DNA of 64,000 bases from Hyphomicrobiales bacterium. Lineage in GTDB: Bacteria; Pseudomonadota; Alphaproteobacteria; Rhizobiales; Methylopilaceae. Shown here one piece after another: positions 45,562 to 54,731 of this stretch (positions are counted from its first letter, which is position 1; each line of letters starts with the position of its first letter). Under the pieces are notes generated by a model that was not told the DNA's origin, did not search any database, and was given only the letters and a program-made list of their open reading frames with translations. The stretch spans positions 1 to 64,000 of the forward strand of contig JALHQA010000002.1 of NCBI GenBank assembly GCA_022842205.1. Direction: 5' to 3'. Made by a program: the position numbers and the translations under genes.

Positions 45562-46575
45562 TCAGCGCGCGGGACTATACTCCTGCACCCCGCCGCCTCC
45601 AAAGAGGAACCTTTGCGGGTTGCTCTCAAGAGTGCGCACGACTCTGTCCACGTTGGACAAGGTTTGACGACCGGACGCGATAAGTCCACTCAGATCGCGC
45701 AGCCCCTGGCCAGTAAATTGGGAAATGTCACCCGAAAGTGACGCTGTGCGCTTGTCGAGGTTTTCCGCCAGGATGCGCATGGACTCGGCCGTTTTCTTGA
45801 CCTCGTCGAACACGCCGCTGTTTTCGCCGCTGCCCAGCAGCGTATCGGCCTTGGCCAGCACCCCGTCGACGCGCGCGGAGGCGCCCTTGAGCTGCTCGAT
45901 CATGATCCGGGCGTCGGCCAGCATGGCGTCCACATTGCCGGAATTGCGCGCCAGCGCATCCGAGAAGGTGACGGCGTTATCGATGATCTGCTTGACCTTT
46001 TCCGGCTCGACGGCGCCGAGACCCTCGGAGAAGGTGCGGATATTGGAGACGGACGCCTCAAGCTGCGGCTTGGCGTCGTCCACGAAGGTTTCGACCTGGT
46101 AGAGAATGCCGTCGGCCCGCGCGAGGAACTTGCGGGCGCCTTCCATCAGGTTCTGCATTTCGGAGGGCATGGCCTCCAGAACCGGCACGCCGCCATCGGC
46201 AGCCGCCATGAGCGCCGGCGCATCGGCCTTGCCGCCTTCCAGCATCACCGAGGCAACCCCGGTCAGGCCCGAATATTCGAGCCGGACCTTGGTGTCCTGC
46301 CGCACCGGAACTTCATCCTGCACGGCAATGACCGCCTGCATCTTGCCGGGATCGTCGGGCGACAGGCCGAGATCTGTGACCTCGCCGACGCCGAGGCCGT
46401 TGAAGAGCACCGTCGAGCCCTTCGTGAGGCCGGCGATCGAATCCGGGAAGATCACGCGATAAGTGACACGGTTGCCTTCGAAATTTCCGCCGAACCACCA
46501 CACGAAGGCGAAAGCGCCGGCGGTGACCAGAAGCGTGAAGAGACCGATGATGATGTGATTGGCGCGCGTTTCCAT
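45562..46575 (-). CDS. mlaD: MCE-domain protein MlaD
   Basis: 337 residues with an N-terminal membrane anchor (about 7-27), an MCE domain (about 38-120, YRVIFPDSIAGLTKGSTVLF then RLEYSGLTGVASVMLEGG), then a long helical C-terminus with coiled-coil character. It forms the periplasmic lipid-binding ring of the Mla-type ABC system. ATG lies seven bases from the ATPase gene stop. Confidence 0.92.
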   Translation of the reverse strand: METRANHIIIGLFTLLVTAGAFAFVWWFGGNFEGNRVTYRVIFPDSIAGLTKGSTVLFNGLGVGEVTDLGLSPDDPGKMQAVIAVQDEVPVRQDTKVRLEYSGLTGVASVMLEGGKADAPALMAAADGGVPVLEAMPSEMQNLMEGARKFLARADGILYQVETFVDDAKPQLEASVSNIRTFSEGLGAVEPEKVKQIIDNAVTFSDALARNSGNVDAMLADARIMIEQLKGASARVDGVLAKADTLLGSGENSGVFDEVKKTAESMRILAENLDKRTASLSGDISQFTGQGLRDLSGLIASGRQTLSNVDRVVRTLESNPQRFLFGGGGVQEYSPAR

Positions 46576-46582
46576 CTCGTCC

Positions 46583-47392
46583 TCAAATCTCAGCCGCTGC
46601 CGCCCGCGCGCGCGGGCCGTTGAAGTAAGCTTTCAGCCAGGGATGCGACGCCCTGCGCATGTCGGAGATCGGCCCCTCGGCCAGAACTTTCTTGTCTCCC
46701 AAGGCCGCGATCCGGTCGCAGGCCTGAGCAAGGCTGTCGAGGTCATGGGTTACCATGAAAACGGTCAGGCCCAAAGTGCGCCTGAGCGTCAGGATCAGTT
46801 CGTCGAAATCCTGCGCGCCGATCGGATCGAGGCCGGAGGTCGGCTCGTCGAGGAAAATAAGTTCCGGATCGAGCGCCAGTGCGCGCGCGAGAGCGGCGCG
46901 CTTGATCATGCCGCCCGACAGTTCCGACGGATAAAGATCGGCCGCCGCGGGCTTCAAGCCGACGAGATCCAGCTTCACCATCGCGATCTCGTCCATCAGG
47001 CGCGGCGAGAAGTTGGCGTGCTCGCGCAGTGGCACCTGGATGTTCTGCTTCACGGTCAGCGAGGAGAACAGCGCGCCGTGCTGGAACAGCACGCCCCAGC
47101 GCCGCTCGACCGCGAGCGTCTGCTTCAGGCTCGCCTCGCCGAGATCGACGCCGAACACTTCGACCGTGCCGCGCTTTTTTGGCACGAGGCCGATGATGGC
47201 GCGCGTCAGTACAGACTTGCCCGTGCCGGACGCGCCGACGACGCCAAGGATTTCGCCGCGCCAGACATCGAGATCAAGCCCGTCGATGATGAGGCGGTCG
47301 CCGAAACCGGCGGCAAGATCCCTCACCCGGATGATGGCATCGCGATGGGCGGGCGGGGCGCCGCGATCGACATATGTGCCGTTGGTGCTCAT
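46583..47392 (-). CDS. mlaF: Mla-type ABC transporter ATPase MlaF
   Basis: 269 residues: Walker A GASGTGKSVLTR, signature LSGGMIKRAALARA, Walker B LIFLDEPTSGLD. The Gly-Met in the signature is typical of Mla/Tlg ATPases. It starts one base after the permease stop and drives lipid transport by MlaE. Confidence 0.94.
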   Translation of the reverse strand: MSTNGTYVDRGAPPAHRDAIIRVRDLAAGFGDRLIIDGLDLDVWRGEILGVVGASGTGKSVLTRAIIGLVPKKRGTVEVFGVDLGEASLKQTLAVERRWGVLFQHGALFSSLTVKQNIQVPLREHANFSPRLMDEIAMVKLDLVGLKPAAADLYPSELSGGMIKRAALARALALDPELIFLDEPTSGLDPIGAQDFDELILTLRRTLGLTVFMVTHDLDSLAQACDRIAALGDKKVLAEGPISDMRRASHPWLKAYFNGPRARAAAAEI

Positions 47393-47393
47393 G

Positions 47394-48536
47394 TCACATA
47401 TCGATCGCTGTGAAGAACATGGCGAAGATGCCGTCCATGACGATCACCATGAAGATGGATTTTACGACCGACGCCGTGGTGCGGATGCCGAGCGATTCCG
47501 CCGAGCCTTCGACATTCATGCCCTCGATGGTGGCGATGAGGCCGATGACCAGCGCCATGAACGGCGCCTTGATCATGCCGACGAGGAAATTGTCCATCGT
47601 CATCATGTAATCGACGCGGCTGATGAATACGTCGAGCGAGATGCCGCCGTAAATCAGCGACACCAAAGCACCGCCGGCGAGACACGCCATCGTCGACAGG
47701 AAGGCGAGCAATGTCAGGCCGACGATGAGCGCCAGCATGCGCGGGAGGATGAGAACCTCGACCTCGTCCAGCGCCATGACGCGAATGGCATCGATCTCCT
47801 CGCGCATCTTCATCGAACCGATCTCGGCCGTGAACGCGGAGCCGGAACGGCCGGCCACCATGATGGCCGCCAGCAGGACGCCCAGTTCGCGCACGGCGAG
47901 GACGGAAATGAGATCGGCGGCGAAGATGGTCGCGCCGAAATAGCGAAGCTGGAAGATGGACTGCTGCGCGATGATGCAGCCGACCAGAAACGCGATCAGT
48001 ACGATGATCGGCACCGCGCGCAGGCCGACAAGCTCAAGATGATGGACGAAACTGGTGAGCCGGAAATTCCGCGGCTTCACGATCACCCTGCCCGCCGAGG
48101 CAACGACGGAGCCGAGGAACGACACCCAGGACGTCACGTCGGTCCATGCCGAGTGCATGCCGCGTCCGACGTCGGCAACAAGCCCGACCAGCGCATTCAG
48201 CCGGGGAGCCGGCGGCCGGAATTCGATGCGCTCGTCTTTCGAGATCGCGGCGATGAGAATGCTCTGCTCGGGGCGCGCGCCCTCGATCGAGGTGGCGCCG
48301 CCGCTGTCCATGATGTCCTGGCGCAGACGATCGAGCAGATGCGCACCGACCGTATCGACACGCGTCACTTCATTCAGATCGAGCGTGACGTTACGCCCCG
48401 CGAGCGTCTTGCCCGTCTTGTCGACGAGATCTTCCAGCGCGCCGGCATGCGCAGCCGTCCATTCGCCCGACAACCGCAGGCGATGCGGCGTGCCGGACGG
48501 AGGTAAAAGATCGGAATCGGCCGCAAACGCTGCCAA
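47394..48536 (-). CDS. mlaE: STAS-MlaE fusion permease
   Basis: About 380 residues: an N-terminal STAS domain (RLRLSGEWTAAHAGALEDL through LDLNEVTRVDTVG) fused to the MlaE permease (GLRAVPIIVLIAFLVG, AVRELGVLLAAIMVAGRSGS, EIDAIRVMALDEVEVLILPR). In E. coli the STAS protein MlaB is separate; here its role is built in. The start is uncertain: an in-frame TTG at 48536 leaves room for a promoter before the divergent epimerase gene, whereas the longest frame would begin inside that gene. Confidence 0.85.
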   Translation of the reverse strand: MAAFAADSDLLPPSGTPHRLRLSGEWTAAHAGALEDLVDKTGKTLAGRNVTLDLNEVTRVDTVGAHLLDRLRQDIMDSGGATSIEGARPEQSILIAAISKDERIEFRPPAPRLNALVGLVADVGRGMHSAWTDVTSWVSFLGSVVASAGRVIVKPRNFRLTSFVHHLELVGLRAVPIIVLIAFLVGCIIAQQSIFQLRYFGATIFAADLISVLAVRELGVLLAAIMVAGRSGSAFTAEIGSMKMREEIDAIRVMALDEVEVLILPRMLALIVGLTLLAFLSTMACLAGGALVSLIYGGISLDVFISRVDYMMTMDNFLVGMIKAPFMALVIGLIATIEGMNVEGSAESLGIRTTASVVKSIFMVIVMDGIFAMFFTAIDM

Positions 48537-48625
48537 AGGACGGAATCCCAGTGGAACACGGATGTCGGGACCTTGTACCCGAGTGCAAGCTTCAGGTGAA
48601 GTGAAGCCGGGGGTTGGGAACCGAA

Positions 48626-49612
48626 ATGACGCGGACGCTTGCGGCAAGGATCGAAAGCTGGCCGATCGCCGGCCGTTTTGCCATTTCGCGCGGCGCGCGC
48701 ACGGAAGCGCAGGTGATCGTCGCGGAAATCACGGAAGGGCCATATGTGGGGCGCGGCGAATGCGTGCCCTATCCGCGTTACGGCGAAAGCGTGGCGAGCG
48801 TGGCCGCCGAGATCGCCGGCATGCAGGCGCGAATCAATAACGGCCTTCAACGATTTGAACTGCAATCTCTTATGCGGCCCGGGGCTGCGCGCAACGCCAT
48901 CGACTGCGCCCTCTGGGACCTCGATGCGAAAAGAGCGGACATACGCGTCTGGGAACTGGCCGGCCTGCCCGATCCGCAGCCGGTAACGACGGCGTACACA
49001 CTGAGCCTGGACACGCCGGAGGAGATGGCGAAAGCGGCGGAAGCCTCGGCGCACCGCCCTCTTCTCAAGGTCAAGCTCGGCGCACCATCCGGCGATGCGC
49101 AGCGCATCCGCGCCGTGCGCAAGGGCGCGCCGGATTCCGAACTGATCGTGGACGCGAACGAGGGCTGGACGCCGAAAAACCTCGAGTCGAACCTTGCCGC
49201 CTGCGCGAAGGCTGGCGTGAAGCTGATCGAACAGCCCCTGCCCGCCGCCGCCGATGGCCTGTTGAAATCTGTGGACCGCACCGTCCCGATATGCGCCGAC
49301 GAAAGCGTGCATATCCGCGCCGGGCTGGCCTCGCTGAAGGACCGCTACGACGCCGTCAACATCAAGCTCGACAAGACCGGCGGGCTGACCGAAGCCCTTG
49401 AGCTGATTGAGGAAGCCGAGCGTCTTGGCTTCCTCGTGATGGTCGGCTGCATGGTCGGGACATCGCTGGCGATGGCGCCTGCGATGCTGCTCGCGGGACG
49501 CGCCCGGTGGGTAGACCTCGACGGCCCTCTCCTGCTTGCGCGAGACCGGCCGGACGGCTTGAAGTATGAGGGCTCGACCGTTCATTCCCCGGAGCGAAAG
49601 TTATGGGGGTAG
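48626..49612 (+). CDS. Dipeptide epimerase (L-Ala-D/L-Glu type, enolase superfamily)
   Basis: 328 residues. Metal ligands and base lysines of the muconate-lactonizing-enzyme subgroup are present: LLKVKLG (Lys), VDANEGW (Asp), IEQPL (Glu), CADES (Asp), NIKLDKTGG (Lys), MVGCMVGTS and VDLDGP for substrate. It epimerises Ala-Glu-type dipeptides in peptidoglycan recycling. ATG at 48626 is preferred to the TTG upstream. Divergent from the mla operon. Confidence 0.9.
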   Translation: MTRTLAARIESWPIAGRFAISRGARTEAQVIVAEITEGPYVGRGECVPYPRYGESVASVAAEIAGMQARINNGLQRFELQSLMRPGAARNAIDCALWDLDAKRADIRVWELAGLPDPQPVTTAYTLSLDTPEEMAKAAEASAHRPLLKVKLGAPSGDAQRIRAVRKGAPDSELIVDANEGWTPKNLESNLAACAKAGVKLIEQPLPAAADGLLKSVDRTVPICADESVHIRAGLASLKDRYDAVNIKLDKTGGLTEALELIEEAERLGFLVMVGCMVGTSLAMAPAMLLAGRARWVDLDGPLLLARDRPDGLKYEGSTVHSPERKLWG

Positions 49613-49708
49613 CGGCGATGGCTTCGCGCGCTGATTGTCCGACTCATGTGATGGCGGCACGATCTCGGGGTGAAGTGAAAGTGCGGTGATGGAGTTGCGC
49701 AGCAGGTT

Positions 49709-50335
49709 ATGACGCGTCCGCCTGCAATGCCTGACGAGGACTACGAGGCCATCGAGGCCGCGGTGATGGACACCGCGCGCGGGCGCTGGTTCCTCGCCGA
49801 ATTCGCGCGCCGTAATCGCACCGCCGACACCACGGTTCTGCTGGCCGCCATAGAGCGGCTGGAAGGCATGCTGGCGGCGAACGAAAGGGACGCCGCACCC
49901 AAGCCGCACGAGCCGGCGGCGGAAGACCACCCCGCAAGCAGCGCCAGTACCGAACTCTTCGCGATCGAGCACGCGGCGTATCAGCGTCAGGACATGCCGC
50001 TGCCGAGCGTGCCGAACGATGTGGCGTGGGTTGACGACGCAACCGCCGAGGAGCCGAAATTCGCGCCGCCGAATGTGTTCGAGCTTGACGACGAGGCCCT
50101 CACGGTCCCGCCGCCGCCCGTTGCCTACCAGGAACCGGAGCCCGAGCCACTGCCGCGTGCCACGGCGCAGAGTTCGATGCTGGCGGCCGCATTGGCACAG
50201 GCCGAGCAGACGGCAGCGGAGGCGAACACGCCCGTGACGACCGCCGCCCCGTCCATCACGTCATCTCCGCCGGCTGCGGACCCCGCGGAACTCGACGCAC
50301 TGAGCTTCGAGGAAAAATCGGTCTACTTCGCTTAA
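49709..50335 (+). CDS. Hypothetical protein, conserved N-terminus and disordered tail
   Basis: 208 residues. The first 60 (DEDYEAIEAAVMDTARGRW then FLAEFARRNRTADT, VLLAAIERLEGML) are a helical segment; this type of start recurs in Hyphomicrobiales. The rest is Pro/Glu/Ala-rich and probably disordered, ending in LDALSFEEKSVYFA. No catalytic motif. Function unknown. It sits convergent to a glycosyltransferase gene. Confidence 0.6.
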   Translation: MTRPPAMPDEDYEAIEAAVMDTARGRWFLAEFARRNRTADTTVLLAAIERLEGMLAANERDAAPKPHEPAAEDHPASSASTELFAIEHAAYQRQDMPLPSVPNDVAWVDDATAEEPKFAPPNVFELDDEALTVPPPPVAYQEPEPEPLPRATAQSSMLAAALAQAEQTAAEANTPVTTAAPSITSSPPAADPAELDALSFEEKSVYFA

Positions 50336-50365
50336 TAACGCCTCTCCCGCTCGCGGAAGAGGAGA

Positions 50366-51373
50366 TCAGCCCATCGCCTTGGCGCGTTCCATCTCGTGCA
50401 GGAATATTTCGGCGCAGGCTTCCCATGAATGCTTGAGCGCGAGATCGCGTGCGGCCTTGCGCGTCAGCTTCAGCGCACGCATCGCGGCGGCGCCGAGATC
50501 GCGGTCGAGCGCGCCGGCCTTGGTGCCGGAAAGCACATCGAGCGGACCTGTTACCGGATAGGCGGCGACCGGAAGGCCGCTGGCGAGCGCTTCCAGGATG
50601 ACGATTCCGAACGTGTCGGTCAGGCTCGGAAAGACGAAGACATCGGCGGATGCGTAGGTACGCGCCAGCGGCTCGCCCTCCTGCTTTCCGAGAAACACGG
50701 CTTGCGGATATTGCTTTTCGAGCGCCGCGCGCGCCGGCCCGTCGCCGACGACGACTTTCGTGCCAGGAAGATCGAGACCGAGAAACGCCTCGATGTTTTT
50801 CTCCACCGCGACACGCCCGACATAGAGAAAGATCGGGCCGGGATAATCGAGCACTTTCGTCTTGCGCGGACGGAACAGCTTCGAATCGACGCCGCGCGTC
50901 CACGGGCGCACCTTGTCGAAGCCGCGACGCTCGAGATCATCGGCGAGCGACTGCGTCGCGACCAGCGTGCCGCGCCCGGCATTGTGGAAGCGGCGCAGCA
51001 GGTAGTAGCTCAGCGATTCCGGCACCGGCACGCGAGCGCGGAGATATTCCGGGAACTTGGTGTGATAGCTCGTGGTGAAGCTCCAGCCGCGGCGCAGCGC
51101 GGCCCGGCGCGCCGCCTGACCGAGCGGCCCTTCTGTCGCGATGTGCAGATGATCGGGATCGAACGCCGCGATGCGCTCGGCCACCGCGCCGGGTCGCGTA
51201 AGGGCGAGGCGGATTTCGGGGTATCCCGGCATCGGGATTGACCGGAACAGGTCCGGCGTCAGCAGCAGGATGGTATGTCCGAGGAGACGCAGCTCCTCCG
51301 ACACGCGTTCCAGTGTACGCACAACGCCATTCACCTGGGGATGCCAGGCGTCAGTGACGATCAGGATGCGCAT
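50366..51373 (-). CDS. GT4 family glycosyltransferase
   Basis: 335 residues. MRILIVTDAWHPQVNGVVRT is the standard opening of GT4 enzymes of the GPI-/mannosyl-type, TSYHTKFPEYLRARVP follows, GRVAVEKNIEAFLGLDLPG the start of the second Rossmann lobe, and DTFGIVILEALASGLPVAAY the E-x7-E nucleotide-sugar motif. It probably adds a sugar to a lipid or cell-surface glycan. It starts 16 bases behind the LpxH-like gene. Confidence 0.9.
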   Translation of the reverse strand: MRILIVTDAWHPQVNGVVRTLERVSEELRLLGHTILLLTPDLFRSIPMPGYPEIRLALTRPGAVAERIAAFDPDHLHIATEGPLGQAARRAALRRGWSFTTSYHTKFPEYLRARVPVPESLSYYLLRRFHNAGRGTLVATQSLADDLERRGFDKVRPWTRGVDSKLFRPRKTKVLDYPGPIFLYVGRVAVEKNIEAFLGLDLPGTKVVVGDGPARAALEKQYPQAVFLGKQEGEPLARTYASADVFVFPSLTDTFGIVILEALASGLPVAAYPVTGPLDVLSGTKAGALDRDLGAAAMRALKLTRKAARDLALKHSWEACAEIFLHEMERAKAMG

Positions 51374-51389
51374 GGAAGATGTTCGATCC

Positions 51390-52199
51390 TCAGGCGGCCG
51401 GCAGCATTTTTTGTTCGCGCTCGGCATCGTCCTGAAGCAGGCGCACCGAGTGCGCCCAGCGGACAATCTCGAACGATCCGTCGAAATTCTCCACGACCGC
51501 CGTGCAGCTTTCGACCCAGTCGCCGGTGTTGATGTAGCGTACGCCGTTCATGTCGCGCAGCGCGGCATGGTGGATGTGCCCGCAGATCACGCCCTGCACA
51601 CCGAGGCGCGCGGCCTCGCCGGTCAAGGCCTCCTCGAACTCGGAGATGTAGTTGACCGCGTTCTTGACCTTGAGCTTGGCCCAGGCCGACAGCGACCAGT
51701 ATGTGAGGCCAAGCTTGCGGCGCAGGATGTTGATGTATGTGCTGATCCCGAGCGCGGTGACGTAGGCCCAGTCGCCCAAGAGCGCGAGCCAGCGCGCATG
51801 GCGCACGACGAGATCGAAGTGGTCGCCATGAATGACGAGATATTTCCGGCCGTCCGCGGCTTCGTGAATGTCGTTCTCGACGACTTCGATGCCGCCGAAA
51901 TGGGAACCGTAATACTCGCGTAGAAACTCGTCGTGATTGCCGGGCACATACACGATCCTCGTTCCGGCCCTGCCCTTGCGGAGCAGTTTCTGCACGACGT
52001 CGTTGTGCTGCTGCGGCCAGTACCAGCTCTGCTTCAGGCGCCAGCCATCCACGATGTCGCCGACGAGATAGATCTTGTCGGCGTCGTGGACGCGGAGGAA
52101 ATCGAGAAACAGTTCCGCCTGACAACCCTTCGTGCCCAGATGCACATCCGAGATGAAGAGTGTACGGACCCTGCGATTCTGGGGGCGTATGGCATTCAT
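51390..52199 (-). CDS. LpxH-like UDP-2,3-diacylglucosamine diphosphatase family protein
   Basis: 269 residues of the metallophosphoesterase fold: FISDVHLGTKG, GDIVDGW, GNHDEFL, IHGDHFD and GHIHHA bind two metals. The WxYWPQQHND helix and DWVESCT end belong to the LpxH-like group, but alphaproteobacteria usually use LpxI for lipid A, so this protein may act on another UDP- or polyprenyl-linked lipid, perhaps the substrate of the adjacent GT4. Start at ATG 52199 is one base behind GGAGG; GTG at 52214 is possible. Confidence 0.85.
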   Translation of the reverse strand: MNAIRPQNRRVRTLFISDVHLGTKGCQAELFLDFLRVHDADKIYLVGDIVDGWRLKQSWYWPQQHNDVVQKLLRKGRAGTRIVYVPGNHDEFLREYYGSHFGGIEVVENDIHEAADGRKYLVIHGDHFDLVVRHARWLALLGDWAYVTALGISTYINILRRKLGLTYWSLSAWAKLKVKNAVNYISEFEEALTGEAARLGVQGVICGHIHHAALRDMNGVRYINTGDWVESCTAVVENFDGSFEIVRWAHSVRLLQDDAEREQKMLPAA

Positions 52200-52270
52200 G
52201 CCTCCAGAAAACACCGTTTGACTACGGATTTATGACAGTGGAGGGAGAGGGTTAACACCCTCCCCGGCCG

Positions 52271-53083
52271 TCATCTCCAGAGGCCGAAATAGTGGTGCAC
52301 GGGGCCGTGGCCGTGGCCGACGGACAGGTCGTCCGACGCGGCGATCGCCCGGCTGATATAGGCCTTGGCGAGCGCGACGGCCTCCCCCAGCGATTCACCT
52401 TGGGCGAGCCCGGCGGCGATGGCGGACGACAGCGTGCAACCGGTGCCGTGGGTGTTCTTCGTGTTGACGCGGCGGGCAGTGAAACGATGCATGTCCGCGC
52501 CATCGAGCAGGATGTCCACACTCTCCGGGCCCTGCCCGTGACCGCCCTTGAGCAGCACGGCGCGGCAGCCGAGTTTTAGCAGGCCCTCCGCCTGCCGGAC
52601 CATGGCCGGCTCGTCGGCGGCGATGTCCTCGTCGAGCAGCGCCGCTGCTTCCGGCATATTGGGCGTAATGACGAGCGCCTTCGGAATGAGGACGGACCGC
52701 AGTGCCTCGACGGCTTCGGGCACGAGCAGCCGGTCGCCGGACGCGGCGACCATGACCGGATCGACGACGATATTCCCGGCGCCGTGGCGGTCGAGCGAGG
52801 CGGCGACGGTCTCGATGACCGCCGGCTGCGAGAGCATGCCGATCTTCACCGCGCGCACGTCGAGGTCGTCGAATACGGAAGCCAGCTGTTCGGCGATAAA
52901 GGGCGGCGGCACATCGTGGATGGCGCGGACGCCCTGCGTGTTCTGCGCGACCAGCGCCGTAATGACGGACGCGCCATAGACGCCGAACGCCGAGAAGGTT
53001 TTCAGATCGGCCTGAACGCCCGCGCCGCCCGTCGGGTCGGTGCCGGCAATGGTGAGCGCAATCGGTATGGAAGATGTCGTCAT
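52271..53083 (-). CDS. thiD: Hydroxymethylpyrimidine (phosphate) kinase
   Basis: 270 residues: IALTIAGTDPTGGAGVQADLK is the start of ThiD, with CRAVLLKGGHG and NTKNTHGTGCTLSSAIAAGL (anion hole and catalytic loop). It phosphorylates HMP-P to HMP-PP in thiamine synthesis. GGAGGA lies ten bases before the ATG and the leader is a TPP riboswitch. Interestingly it stands alone, away from other thi genes. Confidence 0.94.
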   Translation of the reverse strand: MTTSSIPIALTIAGTDPTGGAGVQADLKTFSAFGVYGASVITALVAQNTQGVRAIHDVPPPFIAEQLASVFDDLDVRAVKIGMLSQPAVIETVAASLDRHGAGNIVVDPVMVAASGDRLLVPEAVEALRSVLIPKALVITPNMPEAAALLDEDIAADEPAMVRQAEGLLKLGCRAVLLKGGHGQGPESVDILLDGADMHRFTARRVNTKNTHGTGCTLSSAIAAGLAQGESLGEAVALAKAYISRAIAASDDLSVGHGHGPVHHYFGLWR

Positions 53084-53093
53084 ATCCCGCTTT

Positions 53094-53198
53094 CCTCCGC
53101 CGGCATGACCCGGATCAGGTTCGTGGGTTGGCTTCGGCCGGAATGGCCCTTGCCTCTCAGCGCGTCCGCCAGTCCAGAGACCGCGGGCGCGCACCCCA
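53094..53198 (-). ncRNA. TPP riboswitch (THI element)
   Basis: Read on the minus strand the element has GGGGTGC at the start, CTGAGAGG in the middle and ACCTGATCCGGGTCATGCCG near the end, the conserved core of thiamine pyrophosphate riboswitches. It ends at the ribosome site of thiD, so TPP probably blocks translation start. Confidence 0.93.
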
Positions 53199-53244
53199 AG
53201 CAGCGGGCGTCACATAGAGGTTCGGGCCACATGGCGCAAGCCGG

Positions 53245-54168
53245 TCAGCTTGGCGGCAGAACCTCGCGGGATTTGGCCCGCTCGATGCCGCGCCGCCGCT
53301 CGTCGCGAATGACGAGAAAGCCCGACGCAATGACGATGAGACCACCGACGAAGCTGAAAACATCCGGCAGGTCGCCAAAGGCCAGCCACCCGATGGACAG
53401 GGCCCAGATCAGGCTCGTGTATTCGAAGGGGGCGATGACCGATGCCTCGGCGTAGCGATAGCCGGAGGTCAGGAGGATCTGGCCGATGCCGCCGAGCAGG
53501 CCGATGGCCACCAGTATCGCCGCCGTCTGCCCATCCGGCAGAACCCAGCCGAATGGCAGCGTCGTCAGGCTGAACAGCGACGAGAAGATCGTGAACCAGA
53601 AGACGATCGAGGCCGTGGTCTCGGTCTGGACGAGGCGCCGGATCTGGATCATGGCGCAGGCCGTGAAGAAGGCCCCGCACAGGGCAAACAGCGCCCCTTC
53701 GGCATCCCGGCTGCCCGCCCCGCCGCCGAGGCGGGACAGCAGGCCCCCGTCCAGATGGGGCCACAGCATGACCGCCACCCCGCCCAGCCCGAGCAGCACC
53801 GACGCCACCCGCCGGCGACGGAGCGGCTCGCCCAGAATCAACGCCGCGAGGACAATGGTCATCAACGGGCTTGAGTAATGGATCATCGTGGCATCGGGCA
53901 GCGAGATGCGCGCCAGGCCCGAGAACATGCAGAACATCGCCATGGCGCCAATGCTGGAGCGCACGAAATGCCCGCCCGGCCGCGCGGTGCGGACATCGCG
54001 CAGGCTGCCCTGGACGGCCAGCCACGCCAGAATCGGAATCAGGGCGAATGCGCTGCGGGCGAAAACGACCTCGCCGGACGGGACGGAGTCGCCAATCCAA
54101 CGGATCAGCGCGGCCATCAGCGTAAAGCAGAACGCCGAGGCTATCTTGAAGGAAATGCCGGTCAGCAT
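53245..54168 (-). CDS. EamA/DMT family transporter
   Basis: 307 residues from the internal ATG at 54168 (family size). Ten hydrophobic helices in two EamA repeats: HYSSPLMTIVLAALILGEP in the first and FEYTSLIWALSIGWLAFGD in the second. Metabolite or drug export. A GTG at 54255 would extend the protein by 29 residues but would place a terminator-like hairpin within the coding part. No ribosome site is clear before either. Confidence 0.85.
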   Translation of the reverse strand: MLTGISFKIASAFCFTLMAALIRWIGDSVPSGEVVFARSAFALIPILAWLAVQGSLRDVRTARPGGHFVRSSIGAMAMFCMFSGLARISLPDATMIHYSSPLMTIVLAALILGEPLRRRRVASVLLGLGGVAVMLWPHLDGGLLSRLGGGAGSRDAEGALFALCGAFFTACAMIQIRRLVQTETTASIVFWFTIFSSLFSLTTLPFGWVLPDGQTAAILVAIGLLGGIGQILLTSGYRYAEASVIAPFEYTSLIWALSIGWLAFGDLPDVFSFVGGLIVIASGFLVIRDERRRGIERAKSREVLPPS

Positions 54169-54175
54169 GGGCGCG

Positions 54176-54212
54176 AAAAAAGCCCGCGCGCCGGAGGGCG
54201 GACGCGCGGGCT
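54176..54212 (-). promoter_or_regulatory. Terminator-like hairpin in the DMT gene leader
   Basis: On the minus strand AGCCCGCGCG and CGCGCGGGCT form a perfect ten-pair stem with a run of six T's directly behind it, then the ATG of the DMT gene seven bases on. It has the form of an intrinsic terminator or attenuator ahead of the gene; the divergent gene on the other strand does not need it. Confidence 0.6.
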
Positions 54213-54397
54213 GATGTGTGATCTCGAAGACTTGCACATTGTGTATACCCGTCACGGCCGGCCGCGCAGCGCAATTCTTTGTGATCCGCCATGCGGCGGG
54301 CGCGGGACGGAACTTCCTGTCATCTTCGTGGTTTAGAGCCGGACGTCTCGCCGCCGAGGCTACTGGCGGGCGATGCCGGTCCGGAGCTTTGACCTCT

Positions 54398-54613
54398 ATG
54401 TCCCATGTCTACATCATTGAAATCGCGGGCCGCGCAGTCGGCCTGGTGGCGCGCCAGCAGCATGGTGAATCGTTCCGTTTCCACGCCGCCATAGATCGCG
54501 CCTATCCGTTCGACGGGCAGTTGTTCAGCACGCCGGAGGCGGCACGCGAGACCCTCCGCAAGGGGCTGGCCGTCAGGACTCCTGCCCGTCCTGCTCCCGC
54601 GAAAGCGGCCTGA
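54398..54613 (+). CDS. Small hypothetical protein
   Basis: 71 residues: a mixed beta/alpha start SHVYIIEIAGRAVGLVARQ, then SFRFHAAIDRAYPFDGQLF and a basic Pro/Ala tail. No family recognised; the frame upstream is not supported. GGAG lies 11 bases before the ATG. Confidence 0.55.
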   Translation: MSHVYIIEIAGRAVGLVARQQHGESFRFHAAIDRAYPFDGQLFSTPEAARETLRKGLAVRTPARPAPAKAA

Positions 54614-54731
54614 CGGGGAACACCCTCCACTAAGAATAAAGGCAACGAACCTCTTGATTTCTCACCTGTAGATCGTGCTACGCTCGACTTTAGGAGGGCA
54701 GATAAGCCCTTCATCAGGGGGAAACGAGAAA

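Noticed and set aside
47013-48506. A 497-residue plus-strand frame opposite mlaE and mlaF
   Set aside because: Antisense shadow without a domain; the other strand has complete Mla signatures.
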